Origin: Bacteroidota bacterium
GTDB taxonomy: Bacteria > Bacteroidota > Bacteroidia > Flavobacteriales_D > Crocinitomicaceae
Assembly: GCA_024280295.1 (NCBI GenBank)
Contig: JAJRQK010000018.1
Span: 1 to 64,000 of the forward strand
Direction of reading: 5' to 3'
Length of the DNA stretch: 64,000 bases
Shown here: one piece after another, positions 26,290 to 35,821 of the stretch
Numbering within the stretch: position 1 is the stretch's first letter
How the letters are laid out: every line of letters starts with the position of its first letter
Program-made: the position numbers and the translations under genes
The notes under the pieces: generated by a model
Database searches by the model: none
What the model was told of the DNA's origin: nothing
Seen by the model: the letters and a program-made list of their open reading frames with translations, nothing else

Positions 26290-27483
26290 CTATTCGAGTA
26301 AAGTTGTTGTGTTAACATCAAAGGTTAATTTTTCATCTCCTCTCATTACAGAAACAGAGAGAGGTCCTCCAATCTGTAAAATCTCACTATATATAACTTC
26401 ACAATATCGATCGCGTGATATTTCATCATACTTAGTACCGTTTACTTCAATAATCTGATCACCAATTTTTAAGCCAGCTATTTCTGCGCTTGAGTTGTTG
26501 TAAATGAAAGAGACAACTAAACTATTTTCTGTTAAGACATAACTAAATCCATACGAGTTTATTGACGTGGTAATCTCTTTTGTATTTGGAATTAGAGTCA
26601 TCTCTTTTTCAAACCAATCAAAGACAACGATGTAATTTTTTAGAAATTCCATTCCTACCCTATCTGATTCTCTATAAAATTTGATCATTTGACGATTCAA
26701 ATCATGTTCGCCAATAGAGAAATTAGAAATTATAGCATGACGAACGGTATCTTCTGATAACTGCCCTGAAAGTCCGCTCCCTTTCGATCCAAATCCAAAC
26801 ATGGAAGAAGTATTTTCATCAGATACCTTTTCAAAAGTAGATGCAGGCATTGTAATCAAACCGTCAGAGCCTGTATCAATAAGTAAACTAACTTCTTCAC
26901 CATTACACATAACCTTGATGTGTGGACTTCTTCCAAAACTTGGCTTAAACGAAACTGGTGTAACTTTTGTTGAAACACCTAATATTTCCATAGAACTCGC
27001 TACAGTCACAATTTCTTTTTTACTATCAATTGCCCAAACAGCTTTCTGCATTAAATTGGCTCCTAATATTCCATCTATACGCATACAGTTTATTGATTCC
27101 GATTTATTGAGATCCGTTATCGCAACCCCTGTATTAATGAAATCTAAATTACCAACGCTGAGTGTATCAAGTTTAAGATAACCAACCTTTGAAACACGCT
27201 CTTCTGAATCACGAACATCACTTGATTTTTTAGTGCTTAATTTTAGTCGATTAGCCGCTTCCAAAGAAATAACATTGGGCGCACCTGTATCCAGTAAAAA
27301 ATTTAAGTATTGACCCTTAATTTTAACCTCAATGATAACGTGATCACCTTTCAAAGTAATTGGAATTACCTCTTTAAAATCTTTCTGTACAACCTTCCCT
27401 TTCTTCATTAAGAGAAAATCATTAACCGTGCTACATGATGAGAGAAAAACTAGAATTAAGATAATAAAAACATGTTGTTTCAT
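26290..27483 (-). CDS. Lipoprotein aspartyl protease with PDZ domain
   Basis: A 397-residue predicted lipoprotein (VFLSSCSTV, Cys at 17). It has two retropepsin/pepsin-like halves, each with an active-site triad: LLDTGAPNVISL near residue 63 and LLIDTGSDGLITMP near 200. A C-terminal PDZ domain follows (SSAEIAGLKIGDQIIEVNGTKYDEI, about 325-395), which would bind substrate C-termini. Such single-chain two-DTG PDZ proteases are common in Bacteroidota; targets are unknown. It diverges from the T9SS-substrate gene at 27676. Confidence 0.85.
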   Translation of the reverse strand: MKQHVFIILILVFLSSCSTVNDFLLMKKGKVVQKDFKEVIPITLKGDHVIIEVKIKGQYLNFLLDTGAPNVISLEAANRLKLSTKKSSDVRDSEERVSKVGYLKLDTLSVGNLDFINTGVAITDLNKSESINCMRIDGILGANLMQKAVWAIDSKKEIVTVASSMEILGVSTKVTPVSFKPSFGRSPHIKVMCNGEEVSLLIDTGSDGLITMPASTFEKVSDENTSSMFGFGSKGSGLSGQLSEDTVRHAIISNFSIGEHDLNRQMIKFYRESDRVGMEFLKNYIVVFDWFEKEMTLIPNTKEITTSINSYGFSYVLTENSLVVSFIYNNSSAEIAGLKIGDQIIEVNGTKYDEISRDRYCEVIYSEILQIGGPLSVSVMRGDEKLTFDVNTTTLLE

Positions 27484-27647
27484 CTATATTGATTTGTTAG
27501 GTTTTGATAATTAATAGGCTAAATTAGTATGAAATTAATCATATTAGCGTATCCTACAAGTAAAAGAAAGTCAACTAAAATGACACACCCATCTCATCCT
27601 CTCTTATTGCCGTAACATTTGTTACAACTCTATATATATCATTAATG

Positions 27648-27655
27648 TATCTTTG
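27648..27655 (+). promoter_or_regulatory. -7 promoter box of the 27676 gene
   Basis: TATCTTTG, an exact TAnnTTTG, 20 bases before the ATG. The nearest TTTG is 26 bases upstream, longer than usual. Confidence 0.45.
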
Positions 27656-27675
27656 AAAAGCTTAAAATATACATC

Positions 27676-28371
27676 ATGTCTTACAACATTTCAATTCTAT
27701 CTATTGCATTCACTCTCTCGTCTCTTTTTAGTCTTTCCCAATCGTTTGAATGGATCACTAATGACACTATCCTATTAGAAATTAACGCAAACGCATATAG
27801 CGAAAGTGATTTTTATATAGAGAATGTCTCCATGACTTCGGTGAATCCTGGATTAGAAGTTGTTTACAATGACTTACCGATAGCTTGGGATGGTTCCATG
27901 TGCATTGAAGAATTATGCTACTATGGAATTCCGCAAATTGGCTATATGACTACAATGGTGCCTCTCTCTTCTCTTACTACAAGCTATATTAAACTAACTC
28001 TTCAGCCAATGGGCATTATTGGTGGGGGCACAATCCGTGTTCGAGTTTACAACCTTGATGATCCGACTGACTCCGACACTTGTACTTGGATTGTAAACTC
28101 AGTCTCTACACTATCACTAGTAGAAAAAAATTCTCCAGCAGCACAAATCTATCCAAACCCTAGCATTGATAAGTACATTCACATTGAATCAAGCATAGCA
28201 TTTAATCAAGTTGAAATCTATTCAATGGATGGAAGAAAAGTGAGCACTAGAAATTTCACAGATGTCAAATCAGTTGAGTTAGAGATTCCTAATTTGAGAC
28301 CAGGGAACTATTTTATAAATCTAAACGGAAACAGAACTCAAATTCAAAGATTGAAACTATCAATTAAATGA
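27676..28371 (+). CDS. T9SS-exported protein of unknown function
   Basis: A 231-residue protein with a signal peptide ending SLSQS, a beta-rich body with three cysteines (MCIEELCYYG, SDTCTW) and a type A T9SS sorting domain from about residue 155 (AQIYPNPSIDKYIHIES ... VEIYSMDGRKV ... GNYFINLNG ... LKLSIK). The body of about 135 residues matches nothing I recognise. It is probably attached to or released from the cell surface. Transcribed alone, toward the CotH cluster. Confidence 0.75.
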   Translation: MSYNISILSIAFTLSSLFSLSQSFEWITNDTILLEINANAYSESDFYIENVSMTSVNPGLEVVYNDLPIAWDGSMCIEELCYYGIPQIGYMTTMVPLSSLTTSYIKLTLQPMGIIGGGTIRVRVYNLDDPTDSDTCTWIVNSVSTLSLVEKNSPAAQIYPNPSIDKYIHIESSIAFNQVEIYSMDGRKVSTRNFTDVKSVELEIPNLRPGNYFINLNGNRTQIQRLKLSIK

Positions 28372-28598
28372 GGTATTACAAGCAAAGTTAAACCTCATAT
28401 CAATGTGTCGAGTTTTAAAGGCATTCAAACAAATTATTTTCATTCTTCATTTCTATGAGTTAACTCTTCTCTATATTATTGTAACTTGGCTTACATGTAA
28501 AATAACGTTAGTCTATTTTAGTTTGCTTCTCTTTTCTCAAAGCCTACATTTAGAAGCACACACTATAGGGGAAAAGTACCCTTCGAATATAATGAACC

Positions 28599-28847
28599 AT
28601 GGAAATCAATAAAAATCCCGAAAATGAAATTATTATCTATGAAGATAGTGAGCGAGGCATGCTAGTTGCTATTTATAGATCTGATCAGAGTCTTATCAAA
28701 AGGTATTGGAAATCAAATGGCAGCCAAAACCCATCTACTTTTATTAGCGGTCATCCTCTAATACATGATGATGAACAAAATTCACTAAAAATTGATTTCA
28801 CACAAAAACAACAATTTCTAATTGCTAATCTTACAAAATTCAAATAA
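28599..28847 (+). CDS. Small hypothetical protein
   Basis: An 82-residue hydrophilic protein (MEINKNPENEIIIYEDSERG...) with no signal peptide, membrane segment or known motif. Its even amino acid composition and Bacteroidota-like codon use make it plausible, but there is no homology support. It has no obvious ribosome site and lies between two T9SS-substrate genes. Confidence 0.4.
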   Translation: MEINKNPENEIIIYEDSERGMLVAIYRSDQSLIKRYWKSNGSQNPSTFISGHPLIHDDEQNSLKIDFTQKQQFLIANLTKFK

Positions 28848-29008
28848 TGGTCTATGACATAAGAAATGTATTCAACTTATGTTAAGTGAATTAACTATCC
28901 AATAGTTAGTAATCTCTAACAAATTTTAATCGCCTAAGACGATCAATGAATTGTTCAATCTGATATTTTTTTTCTAATCTATAATTTAATACCTTAGATG
29001 CAAAATAC

Positions 29009-32000
29009 ATGTATTATATGATTAAGCCCATACTGCTTTTGCTACTCACATCAATCAGTACTCAATGGCTAGATGCTCAGATAGTTATCAATGAAATATC
29101 TGCAGCCCAAAATACAGGAATTGCTGATGAAGATGGCGACTACCCAGATTGGATTGAATTATATAATGCTGGTAGTTCCACTATTGATTTAAATGGATAT
29201 CGATTATCACTGCTTGATAATAATGAGGCCGATTGGATTTTCCCTTCGATTAATATTGAAGCAAATGATCATTTAATTGTATTTGCATCCGAAAAAGATA
29301 GAACTGATGTATTTGACCATTGGGAGTTGCCAGTTGTACCAATCATGCCTTGGAGATACTTTCCTGGAACATCTTTACCCTCAACTAACTGGAACACCCC
29401 TATTTTTGATACAAGTTCGTGGGCATTAGGCCTTGCAGGGATTGGTTATGGAGATGGCGATGACTCTACGATTATTAGCCCTGTTCCGAGTTTATATATG
29501 AGAACTGAGTTTAATTTAGCTGATACATCTGTTATTTCAATTGGCATCGTTGCATTAGATTATGATGATTCATTTGTGGCTTATTTAAATGGTGTTGAGA
29601 TTGCACGAAACAATATTGGAGTTCCAAACATTACACCACTTTTCAATGAACTTGCCTACGAAGAACGTGAAGCCGTACTTTATGCTGGAGGCGATCTTGA
29701 GATCTACTTCATCAACCTAGAAGCAATGAACTCAGCGAAGCGATTGGGAACAAATGTTTTCTCGGTTGAAATTCACGATGTCGATGCTCTATCTGATGAC
29801 ATGAGTTCAATTCCATATTTTGCAATCGGTGTTCGAAATAGTACTATAACTTACCCTGCATTTGGTGCTGCAACTAATTTGCATACAAATTTTAATATCT
29901 CCAGTTTTCCATCTCGATTAAAACTTTACGATACTGGAGGCACTAAAATTGATGAAATCGTTATCAATGGAACTCACCTTAACAACTCCTACGGTAGAAG
30001 TACTGATGCAGGATCGAATTGGTGCATTTTTGATACCCCAACTCCTGACACTAGTAATGCACTAGTTAGTTGTTTTGCAGGGTATGCTCTACCACCTAAC
30101 ATTTCTCTTAGAGCTGGATTTTATACCACGGGACAAACTGTAATGCTTTCAAGCACACTTCCTGGTGATATATATTACACCTTAGACGGAAGCATTCCAG
30201 GAGCAACATCACCTATTTATACCAGCCCAATTTCTGTGAATGCTAACTTAACATTAAAGGCTCGACTTTTAGCACAAGACCCTAATTTACTACCTAGTAA
30301 ATCGTCTGTTGCAAGTTATCTGATCAATGAAACAGTAACATTGCCCGTTATTTCAATAAGTACTGATCCAGATAATTTATGGGATTACACAACTGGCCTC
30401 TATGTTTTCGGTCCGAACGCTGATTCAATTAACTATCCTTTCCAAGGATCTAATTTCTGGGCAGGTTGGGAAAAAGAATGCCATGTCGAATATTTTGATC
30501 GTAATAAAAATCTTGGCTTCTCTCAAGCTGCTGGATTGAAAATTCACGGTAACTTCTCAAAAGCATGGCCTCAAAAGAGTTTTAGAATTCTGGCTAAAGA
30601 TGACTACAACGAAAAGTGGATTCAATACCAGCTCTTCCCCGAAAAACCTTATCGGAAGCGCTATAAGAATTTTAACATTCGAAATGCTGGAATCGATTAC
30701 AACACAACACATTTTAGGGATGCATTTATGCACAGAGCAACTGAAGGAATGGATATCGAACACATGGCTTACGAACCCTGCGTTCTCTTCTTAAATGGAG
30801 AATATTGGGGTGTTTATGGATTACGTGAACGCCAAGACGACAGCTATATCGAAGAAAATTATAGCAATACCAATAAAAATAATATCGATTTACTAAGGTT
30901 TGAAGGAGATGTTCTTGCTGGAGATAATTTAGATTTCTTAGCAATGGTAAACTTCCTTCAAACTAATGATTTATCGGATGATTCAACATTTAAATATGTT
31001 TCTGACAACCTTATAGATGTTGAAAATGTTGCTGATTACTTCATTGCAGAAACATTCTATTGTAATGTCGATTGGGTGAGCGAAATATCTAGTAACAATG
31101 TTAAATACTGGAAATCTAAAGATGAAGAAGGCAAGTGGCGCTATATCTTATGGGATACTGATTTAGGAACTGGACTTCTCTTTTTTGACGCGCTACTTGA
31201 CTACAATTATTTAGGAGATATTCTGGGGCCAACTTATACAAGTGTACACCCAACAATTATTAAAAATTTATTGACGAATCAAGCATATCTAGATTATTTC
31301 AACACGCGGTATGCTGATTTATTGAACACTAACTTCCACCCTACTGTAACCGAAAAATTAGTGCGTAAGATGGAAGCTGACTTAGATCCTGAGATGGCTA
31401 GACATTTTGGAAAATGGAACGAGGGCTCAATCAATATATTTGGATTTACTGAAGATATTGCAAGAAGTACAGATCTTGCATCTTGGAGATTAAATGTAGA
31501 TACGCTTATATCATTCACAGATCAGCGACCACAAAAGGTACGCGACCACCTACAAAGCATGTTTGGATATGTAAGTCAAGTGAATGTGACGCTAAAAGTT
31601 GATCCCCCTGGAGCTGGCTACATCAAAATTAATACAATTGTTCCAGATAGTCTACCTTGGACTGGACGCTATTTTAACGGACTACCTGTCACAGTAACTG
31701 CGATTGCAAATCCGGGATACACTTTTAAAAATTGGGAACCCTCATCAATATCATTAGCAGACTCTAGCTTGAATACTATTAAAGAGAATATTGTTTCGGA
31801 CGAAACACTTAAGGCGAATTTCTTCACACTGGACTTCCAAGCTGAAGTGTATCCTAATCCTTTCATTGATGAATTTATCGTGAATTACGAACTCGCTAAC
31901 CCAACTCAACTATCTCTTAAATTATACAGCGTAGATGGCAAACTTGTTAAGGAGATTATTTCCCATGAAACAATTCATCCAGAAGGAAAGTTTAGTATCA

Positions 32001-32098
32001 CCATTTCGAAGGCAGATCTCAAACTCGCAGTAGGAATGCATCTACTGCGCTTCGAATCTAATGAATTCACAAAAACAATTAAACTACTTGCAAACTAA
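29009..32098 (+). CDS. T9SS-exported CotH-family protein with lamin-tail domain
   Basis: A 1029-residue secreted protein. The order is: signal peptide (1-24), lamin-tail domain (about 25-100; IVINEISAAQNTG, DWIELYNAG), a beta domain with jelly-roll look (about 120-290), a chitobiase/CBM-like repeat (PGDIYYTLDG), and a CotH domain (about 505-790; HGNFSKAWPQKSFRI, YEPCVLFLNGEYWGVYGLRER, WRYILWDTDLGTG). An InlB-like beta-repeat (GYTFKNWEP) and a type A T9SS tail (YPNPFIDEFIVNYEL) close the protein. CotH domains are protein kinases of spore coats and are also found in secreted bacterial proteins; kinase activity here is not established. A lipoprotein gene follows after 9 bases. Confidence 0.85.
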   Translation: MYYMIKPILLLLLTSISTQWLDAQIVINEISAAQNTGIADEDGDYPDWIELYNAGSSTIDLNGYRLSLLDNNEADWIFPSINIEANDHLIVFASEKDRTDVFDHWELPVVPIMPWRYFPGTSLPSTNWNTPIFDTSSWALGLAGIGYGDGDDSTIISPVPSLYMRTEFNLADTSVISIGIVALDYDDSFVAYLNGVEIARNNIGVPNITPLFNELAYEEREAVLYAGGDLEIYFINLEAMNSAKRLGTNVFSVEIHDVDALSDDMSSIPYFAIGVRNSTITYPAFGAATNLHTNFNISSFPSRLKLYDTGGTKIDEIVINGTHLNNSYGRSTDAGSNWCIFDTPTPDTSNALVSCFAGYALPPNISLRAGFYTTGQTVMLSSTLPGDIYYTLDGSIPGATSPIYTSPISVNANLTLKARLLAQDPNLLPSKSSVASYLINETVTLPVISISTDPDNLWDYTTGLYVFGPNADSINYPFQGSNFWAGWEKECHVEYFDRNKNLGFSQAAGLKIHGNFSKAWPQKSFRILAKDDYNEKWIQYQLFPEKPYRKRYKNFNIRNAGIDYNTTHFRDAFMHRATEGMDIEHMAYEPCVLFLNGEYWGVYGLRERQDDSYIEENYSNTNKNNIDLLRFEGDVLAGDNLDFLAMVNFLQTNDLSDDSTFKYVSDNLIDVENVADYFIAETFYCNVDWVSEISSNNVKYWKSKDEEGKWRYILWDTDLGTGLLFFDALLDYNYLGDILGPTYTSVHPTIIKNLLTNQAYLDYFNTRYADLLNTNFHPTVTEKLVRKMEADLDPEMARHFGKWNEGSINIFGFTEDIARSTDLASWRLNVDTLISFTDQRPQKVRDHLQSMFGYVSQVNVTLKVDPPGAGYIKINTIVPDSLPWTGRYFNGLPVTVTAIANPGYTFKNWEPSSISLADSSLNTIKENIVSDETLKANFFTLDFQAEVYPNPFIDEFIVNYELANPTQLSLKLYSVDGKLVKEIISHETIHPEGKFSITISKADLKLAVGMHLLRFESNEFTKTIKLLAN

Positions 32099-32107
32099 TA
32101 TTATCAC

Positions 32108-32497
32108 ATGAAAAAAATCGCTTTTATTGCACTAGCAATTTCACTTTTAGGATGTCAAAAATATGAAGGAACAGGAGGTCGAGCTTCTGTAGAAGGAACT
32201 ATTCAAGTAATGGATTACAACACCTCTTTTACGCAACTTTTATCAGAACATCCAGGCTCTGAGGTTCGTGTTTACATAACTTATGGTAACAATACTGTCT
32301 ACGATGATGACATGCGTGCTGGATTCGATGGAACCTTTAAGTTTGACTATTTAAGAAAGGGGAAGTACCGTATTTACGTCTACTCAAAAGATACAACTTT
32401 TACAATTTCTGGTGGTACCGAGCCACTTTTCTATGAATTTGAGATAAAAGATAAAAAAGAAAAGGTAGATCTTGGAGAGATTGTTATAATAGACTAA
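32108..32497 (+). CDS. Small lipoprotein co-transcribed with the CotH gene
   Basis: A 129-residue lipoprotein (IALAISLLGCQKY, Cys at 16) with a transthyretin/CarboxypepD_reg-like beta-sandwich look: VEGTIQVMDYN at the start and FDGTFKFDYLRKGKYRIYVYSKD, ending in VDLGEIVIID. Such folds serve as adhesion or scaffold domains. It starts 9 bases after the CotH gene, which suggests a working partnership (inference). No specific family could be named. Confidence 0.7.
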   Translation: MKKIAFIALAISLLGCQKYEGTGGRASVEGTIQVMDYNTSFTQLLSEHPGSEVRVYITYGNNTVYDDDMRAGFDGTFKFDYLRKGKYRIYVYSKDTTFTISGGTEPLFYEFEIKDKKEKVDLGEIVIID

Positions 32498-32516
32498 ATT
32501 TTCATTAAAATATCCG

Positions 32517-32524
32517 TACTTTTG
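32517..32524 (+). promoter_or_regulatory. -7 promoter box of the 32588 gene
   Basis: TACTTTTG, an exact TAnnTTTG, 63 bases before the ATG, leaving an AT-rich leader that contains a run of eight T residues. No clear -33 box. Confidence 0.4.
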
Positions 32525-32587
32525 CATCAGTTTTTTTTGATCAACAGATCTAAATATTTAATAGTTACAACACTAAATTAAACCCAC

Positions 32588-34090
32588 ATGAAATCAACCC
32601 TACTTTTTACATTACTACTAACAGCATTTGGTGCAAATAGCCAATGCTCAGAATTATTCTTTTCGGAATACGAAGAAGGATCATCAAGCAATAAAGCATT
32701 TGAAATTTACAATCCAACAGGTTCTGCAGTAAACTTATCGGATTACGTCATTTATCGTGCAAACAATGGGTCTCCAATTGCTACAGATAGTCTTTTCCCT
32801 GTTGGTATGCTAGCAGCTGGCGATGTCTTTGTTACAGCAAACCCAAGTGCTAGTGCTGGAATTTTGGCCGTTGCTGATACCACTCACACCTTAACATTTT
32901 ACAATGGAGATGACGCGATGTGGATTAAAAAAATCAGTACAGGTGACACTCTTGACATCATCGGAATTATCGGTGTAGATCCAGGTTCTGGATGGCCTGT
33001 TGGAACTGGAGCAACAAATAATAACACTCTCATACGTAGTATAAACATACAACAAGGACAGCTAAATTGGGCAATCGGAGCAACTGAATGGGATGTATTC
33101 CCAATCAACATGATTGATTCTTTAGGAACTCACTCTATGAACGCTTGTGTTGCATGTGTTCCAACATCTTCTACAGTACCTCTTTCCGCTTGTGATAGTA
33201 TGGTATCTCCAAGTGGTAACTTTGTTTGGTCGGCTTCTGGACCTTACATGGACACAATCACAAATGCTTTAGGATGTGATAGCGTAATGTCAATTAACTT
33301 AGTTATCACAAACTCATCTGCAGGTACAGATATACTTTCTGCTTGTGATACACATACATGGATCGATGGAACAACTTACAATGCATCAAATACCACTGCT
33401 ACTTTCGCATTAACAAACTCTGTTGGTTGCGATTCGATTGTTACTCTCAATTTAACTATATGGAACTCAGTAAGTGTTCCTGATGTTCAAGTAGCATGTG
33501 ATTCATTTATGTGGATCAATGGAAACACCTATTATGCTGATAATTCGACGGCTACATTTATGTTGGGTACAACATCAAATGGTTGTGATAGTGTATCAAC
33601 GCTAAACTTAACGATCACAATAGTAGATGCTACGGTAACCAATAGCAATCCGATCTTAACAGCGAATGGAGCAGGAACCTACCAATGGGTTGATTGTAAC
33701 AACGGAAATTCGCCTATCATGGGTGAAATGAGTCAAAGCTTTACAGCTACTTCAAATGGTTCGTACGCTGTTGAAGTTACTCTCAATGGATGCACAAAAA
33801 CTTCAGCTTGTGAAGTAATAACGGGGCTAGGAATTACTGAGAATACTGGAATTCCAAACGCTGTTCTTTATCCGAATCCATCAAATGGAAACATCACTGT
33901 GAGCTTTGGTGAAACACAAAATTCAGTTGAATTATTAGTTACTAATATGAAAGGACAATTGTTGTTAACGAATAACTATTCTACAGCAAATCAATTGAGC
34001 TTGGATTTGCCATTTGAAAATGGGGTGTATTTTATCCAAGTTACCAACCAAGATGGTTTACAAACTAGGTTTAGAGTTATACTCAACTAG
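32588..34090 (+). CDS. T9SS-exported protein with lamin-tail domain and Cys repeats
   Basis: A 500-residue secreted protein. After the signal peptide (1-18) comes a lamin-tail domain (SELFFSEYEEGSSSNKAFEIYNPTG), then three repeats of about 45-50 residues, each opening with CD and closing with GCDS(V/I) and an (I/L)NL.I strand (residues about 200-345), a short immunoglobulin-like domain, and a type A T9SS tail (VLYPNPSNGNITVSF). The Cys pairs probably form one disulfide per repeat. Such proteins are typical surface adhesins or matrix proteins; no catalytic residue is seen. Followed by a strong terminator. Confidence 0.8.
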   Translation: MKSTLLFTLLLTAFGANSQCSELFFSEYEEGSSSNKAFEIYNPTGSAVNLSDYVIYRANNGSPIATDSLFPVGMLAAGDVFVTANPSASAGILAVADTTHTLTFYNGDDAMWIKKISTGDTLDIIGIIGVDPGSGWPVGTGATNNNTLIRSINIQQGQLNWAIGATEWDVFPINMIDSLGTHSMNACVACVPTSSTVPLSACDSMVSPSGNFVWSASGPYMDTITNALGCDSVMSINLVITNSSAGTDILSACDTHTWIDGTTYNASNTTATFALTNSVGCDSIVTLNLTIWNSVSVPDVQVACDSFMWINGNTYYADNSTATFMLGTTSNGCDSVSTLNLTITIVDATVTNSNPILTANGAGTYQWVDCNNGNSPIMGEMSQSFTATSNGSYAVEVTLNGCTKTSACEVITGLGITENTGIPNAVLYPNPSNGNITVSFGETQNSVELLVTNMKGQLLLTNNYSTANQLSLDLPFENGVYFIQVTNQDGLQTRFRVILN

Positions 34091-34112
34091 AGATAGGCTA
34101 ATCATAAAACTG

Positions 34113-34144
34113 AAGCCCGCTGGAATATTTCTAGCGGGTTTTTT
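34113..34144 (+). terminator. Rho-independent terminator after the 32588 gene
   Basis: AAGCCCGCT (34113-34121) pairs with AGCGGGTTT (34133-34141) around an 11-base loop, followed by TTT. It lies 23 bases after the stop codon. Confidence 0.85.
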
Positions 34145-34284
34145 AGTAAATTATAACTTTTAAAACTCATTTTCTACGTTGATTATCAGAGTAGAAAATA
34201 CTATTCACTATTCTCAGCACCAAAATCAACAATACATTTAGATTTTACTACCTTTAATCTTGCAAAGCAATTAAAACCGAAAAA

Positions 34285-35115
34285 ATGTTTAACTCTCCTC
34301 TTTATTTAGTCCCTTACGATTTTTCTCATGTATCTGAAAGTGCAGCTAGACTTGCAATTGATCTGGCTGTAGCAAATAATGGATTAGTCTATTTACTCCA
34401 TATCGTTGGTAAGACATCTGAGAAATTAGACGCTAGAGCAAACTTCAAGAAAGTTATTGCTAGTCACAATGAGTCAGAACGTAAGTTGCTTACTACTAAG
34501 GTCATTGTTGGTGATCTTTTCGAGGATATGGGGAAAGCTGGTGATCTTTTGAAAGCTTCGCTTATAGTCATGGGAACTCATGGAGCAAAAGGATTTCAGA
34601 AAGTATTTGGTAGTAATGCGGTTAAAATGATTAGCAATGCGAGTTCTCCTTTTTTAATTACACAAGGTAAAAAATCAGTAGATAAAATCAACACAATCGT
34701 AATGCCTTTTAGTTTCTCGAAAGAGTCTATTCAAATTACAACATTTGCAGCTCGAATGGCTAAGAAATTTAACGCGAAAATTCATTTATTGGCGTGTCAT
34801 GACAATGATTCATGGATTGAGCACAAAACACAGTCGAATCAATTAGTTGTCCGCAAACACCTCACAGATAGTGGTGTTGAACACGAAATAGTAAATATAC
34901 CTAGCTCAAGACCTTACGAAGAGGAATTATTATCTTATGCAGCCAAAGTTGATGCAGACATTATTGCTGCTGCCTACTATAAGGAAAGCGTTTTGCCAAC
35001 TCCTAATTCATTTATTCAAGGAATGATTGAGAATGAGTTACAGATCCCATTATTGACAGTAAACGCTGAGGAATTATCAGTTATTAATTCGAATTACTCA
35101 TTTATGTCTGTTTAA
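34285..35115 (+). CDS. Tandem universal stress protein (UspA)
   Basis: A 276-residue protein with two UspA domains (about 1-140 and 145-276). The first has YDFSHVSESAARLAIDLA at its start and an ATP-type loop IVMGTHGAKGFQKVFGSNAVKMI near residue 93 (G-x2-G-x9-G-S/N pattern); the second, MPFSFSKESIQITTFAARMAK..., lacks an obvious nucleotide loop. Usp proteins bind ATP or protect during starvation and stress. Glutathione peroxidase follows 11 bases later, so the two form a stress-related operon. Confidence 0.88.
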   Translation: MFNSPLYLVPYDFSHVSESAARLAIDLAVANNGLVYLLHIVGKTSEKLDARANFKKVIASHNESERKLLTTKVIVGDLFEDMGKAGDLLKASLIVMGTHGAKGFQKVFGSNAVKMISNASSPFLITQGKKSVDKINTIVMPFSFSKESIQITTFAARMAKKFNAKIHLLACHDNDSWIEHKTQSNQLVVRKHLTDSGVEHEIVNIPSSRPYEEELLSYAAKVDADIIAAAYYKESVLPTPNSFIQGMIENELQIPLLTVNAEELSVINSNYSFMSV

Positions 35116-35126
35116 CAAAATTATTA

Positions 35127-35684
35127 ATGAAATCTCAATTTATTATTATGATCGTCTTTGGATTCTTCTCATTCATGTCTAAATCACAAGTGAACACTTC
35201 AGATTCTGTTCCAACATCAATTTATGATATTAAGATTAACGCATTAGATGGCACACCGCTTGATTTGCACAATTTTGAAGGGAAAAAGTTACTCATCGTA
35301 AATGTAGCTTCAAAATGTGGACTTACTCCCCAATATGAAGACTTACAAAAACTTTACGATGAATATGGAGGCAAACTCGCTATAATTGGAGTTCCTTGCA
35401 ATCAATTTTTAGGACAAGAACCTGGTTCAACTGATGAAATCGCGACATTTTGTCAAAAGAACTATGGTGTTACATTCCAAATGGTAGAAAAAGTAGATGT
35501 TAAAGGCAAAAATCAGCATCCACTCTATCAATGGCTCACCATGAAAAGTATCAACGGCGTAGAAAACTCAAAAGTCAAATGGAATTTTCAAAAATACGTA
35601 ATTGATATTGATGGCACGTATCTTGCGGTTATTGGACCAAAAACATTGCCTTTGAGCGAAGACATTTTAAAACATTTGAAGTAA
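35127..35684 (+). CDS. Glutathione peroxidase-type thiol peroxidase, exported
   Basis: A 185-residue protein with a signal peptide (about 1-20, MSKSQ). The peroxidatic Cys is in NVASKCGLTPQYEDL, the Gln in PCNQFLGQEPG and the Trp/Asn in VKWNFQKYVID, the full GPx triad plus Asn. A second Cys in CNQF or TFCQKN could act as resolving Cys, so reduction by thioredoxin is likely rather than by glutathione. It should detoxify peroxides in the periplasm and follows a universal stress gene by 11 bases. Confidence 0.9.
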   Translation: MKSQFIIMIVFGFFSFMSKSQVNTSDSVPTSIYDIKINALDGTPLDLHNFEGKKLLIVNVASKCGLTPQYEDLQKLYDEYGGKLAIIGVPCNQFLGQEPGSTDEIATFCQKNYGVTFQMVEKVDVKGKNQHPLYQWLTMKSINGVENSKVKWNFQKYVIDIDGTYLAVIGPKTLPLSEDILKHLK

Positions 35685-35821
35685 CACTAATCAATTTTCA
35701 CGGCTTATTAAAGAATTCTCATTAACTTTAATGGATTCACAAATTCTTGTGAACAAGCCACTCAAGGCATTTAAAAATAATCATTAACAATTTCGCTCAA
35801 AGAAGCGACCAACAAAATAAT

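Noticed and set aside
28403-28612. A 69-codon plus-strand frame rich in hydrophobic residues
   Set aside because: Composition matches random translation of AT-rich DNA, no ribosome site, and it overlaps the better frame at 28599.
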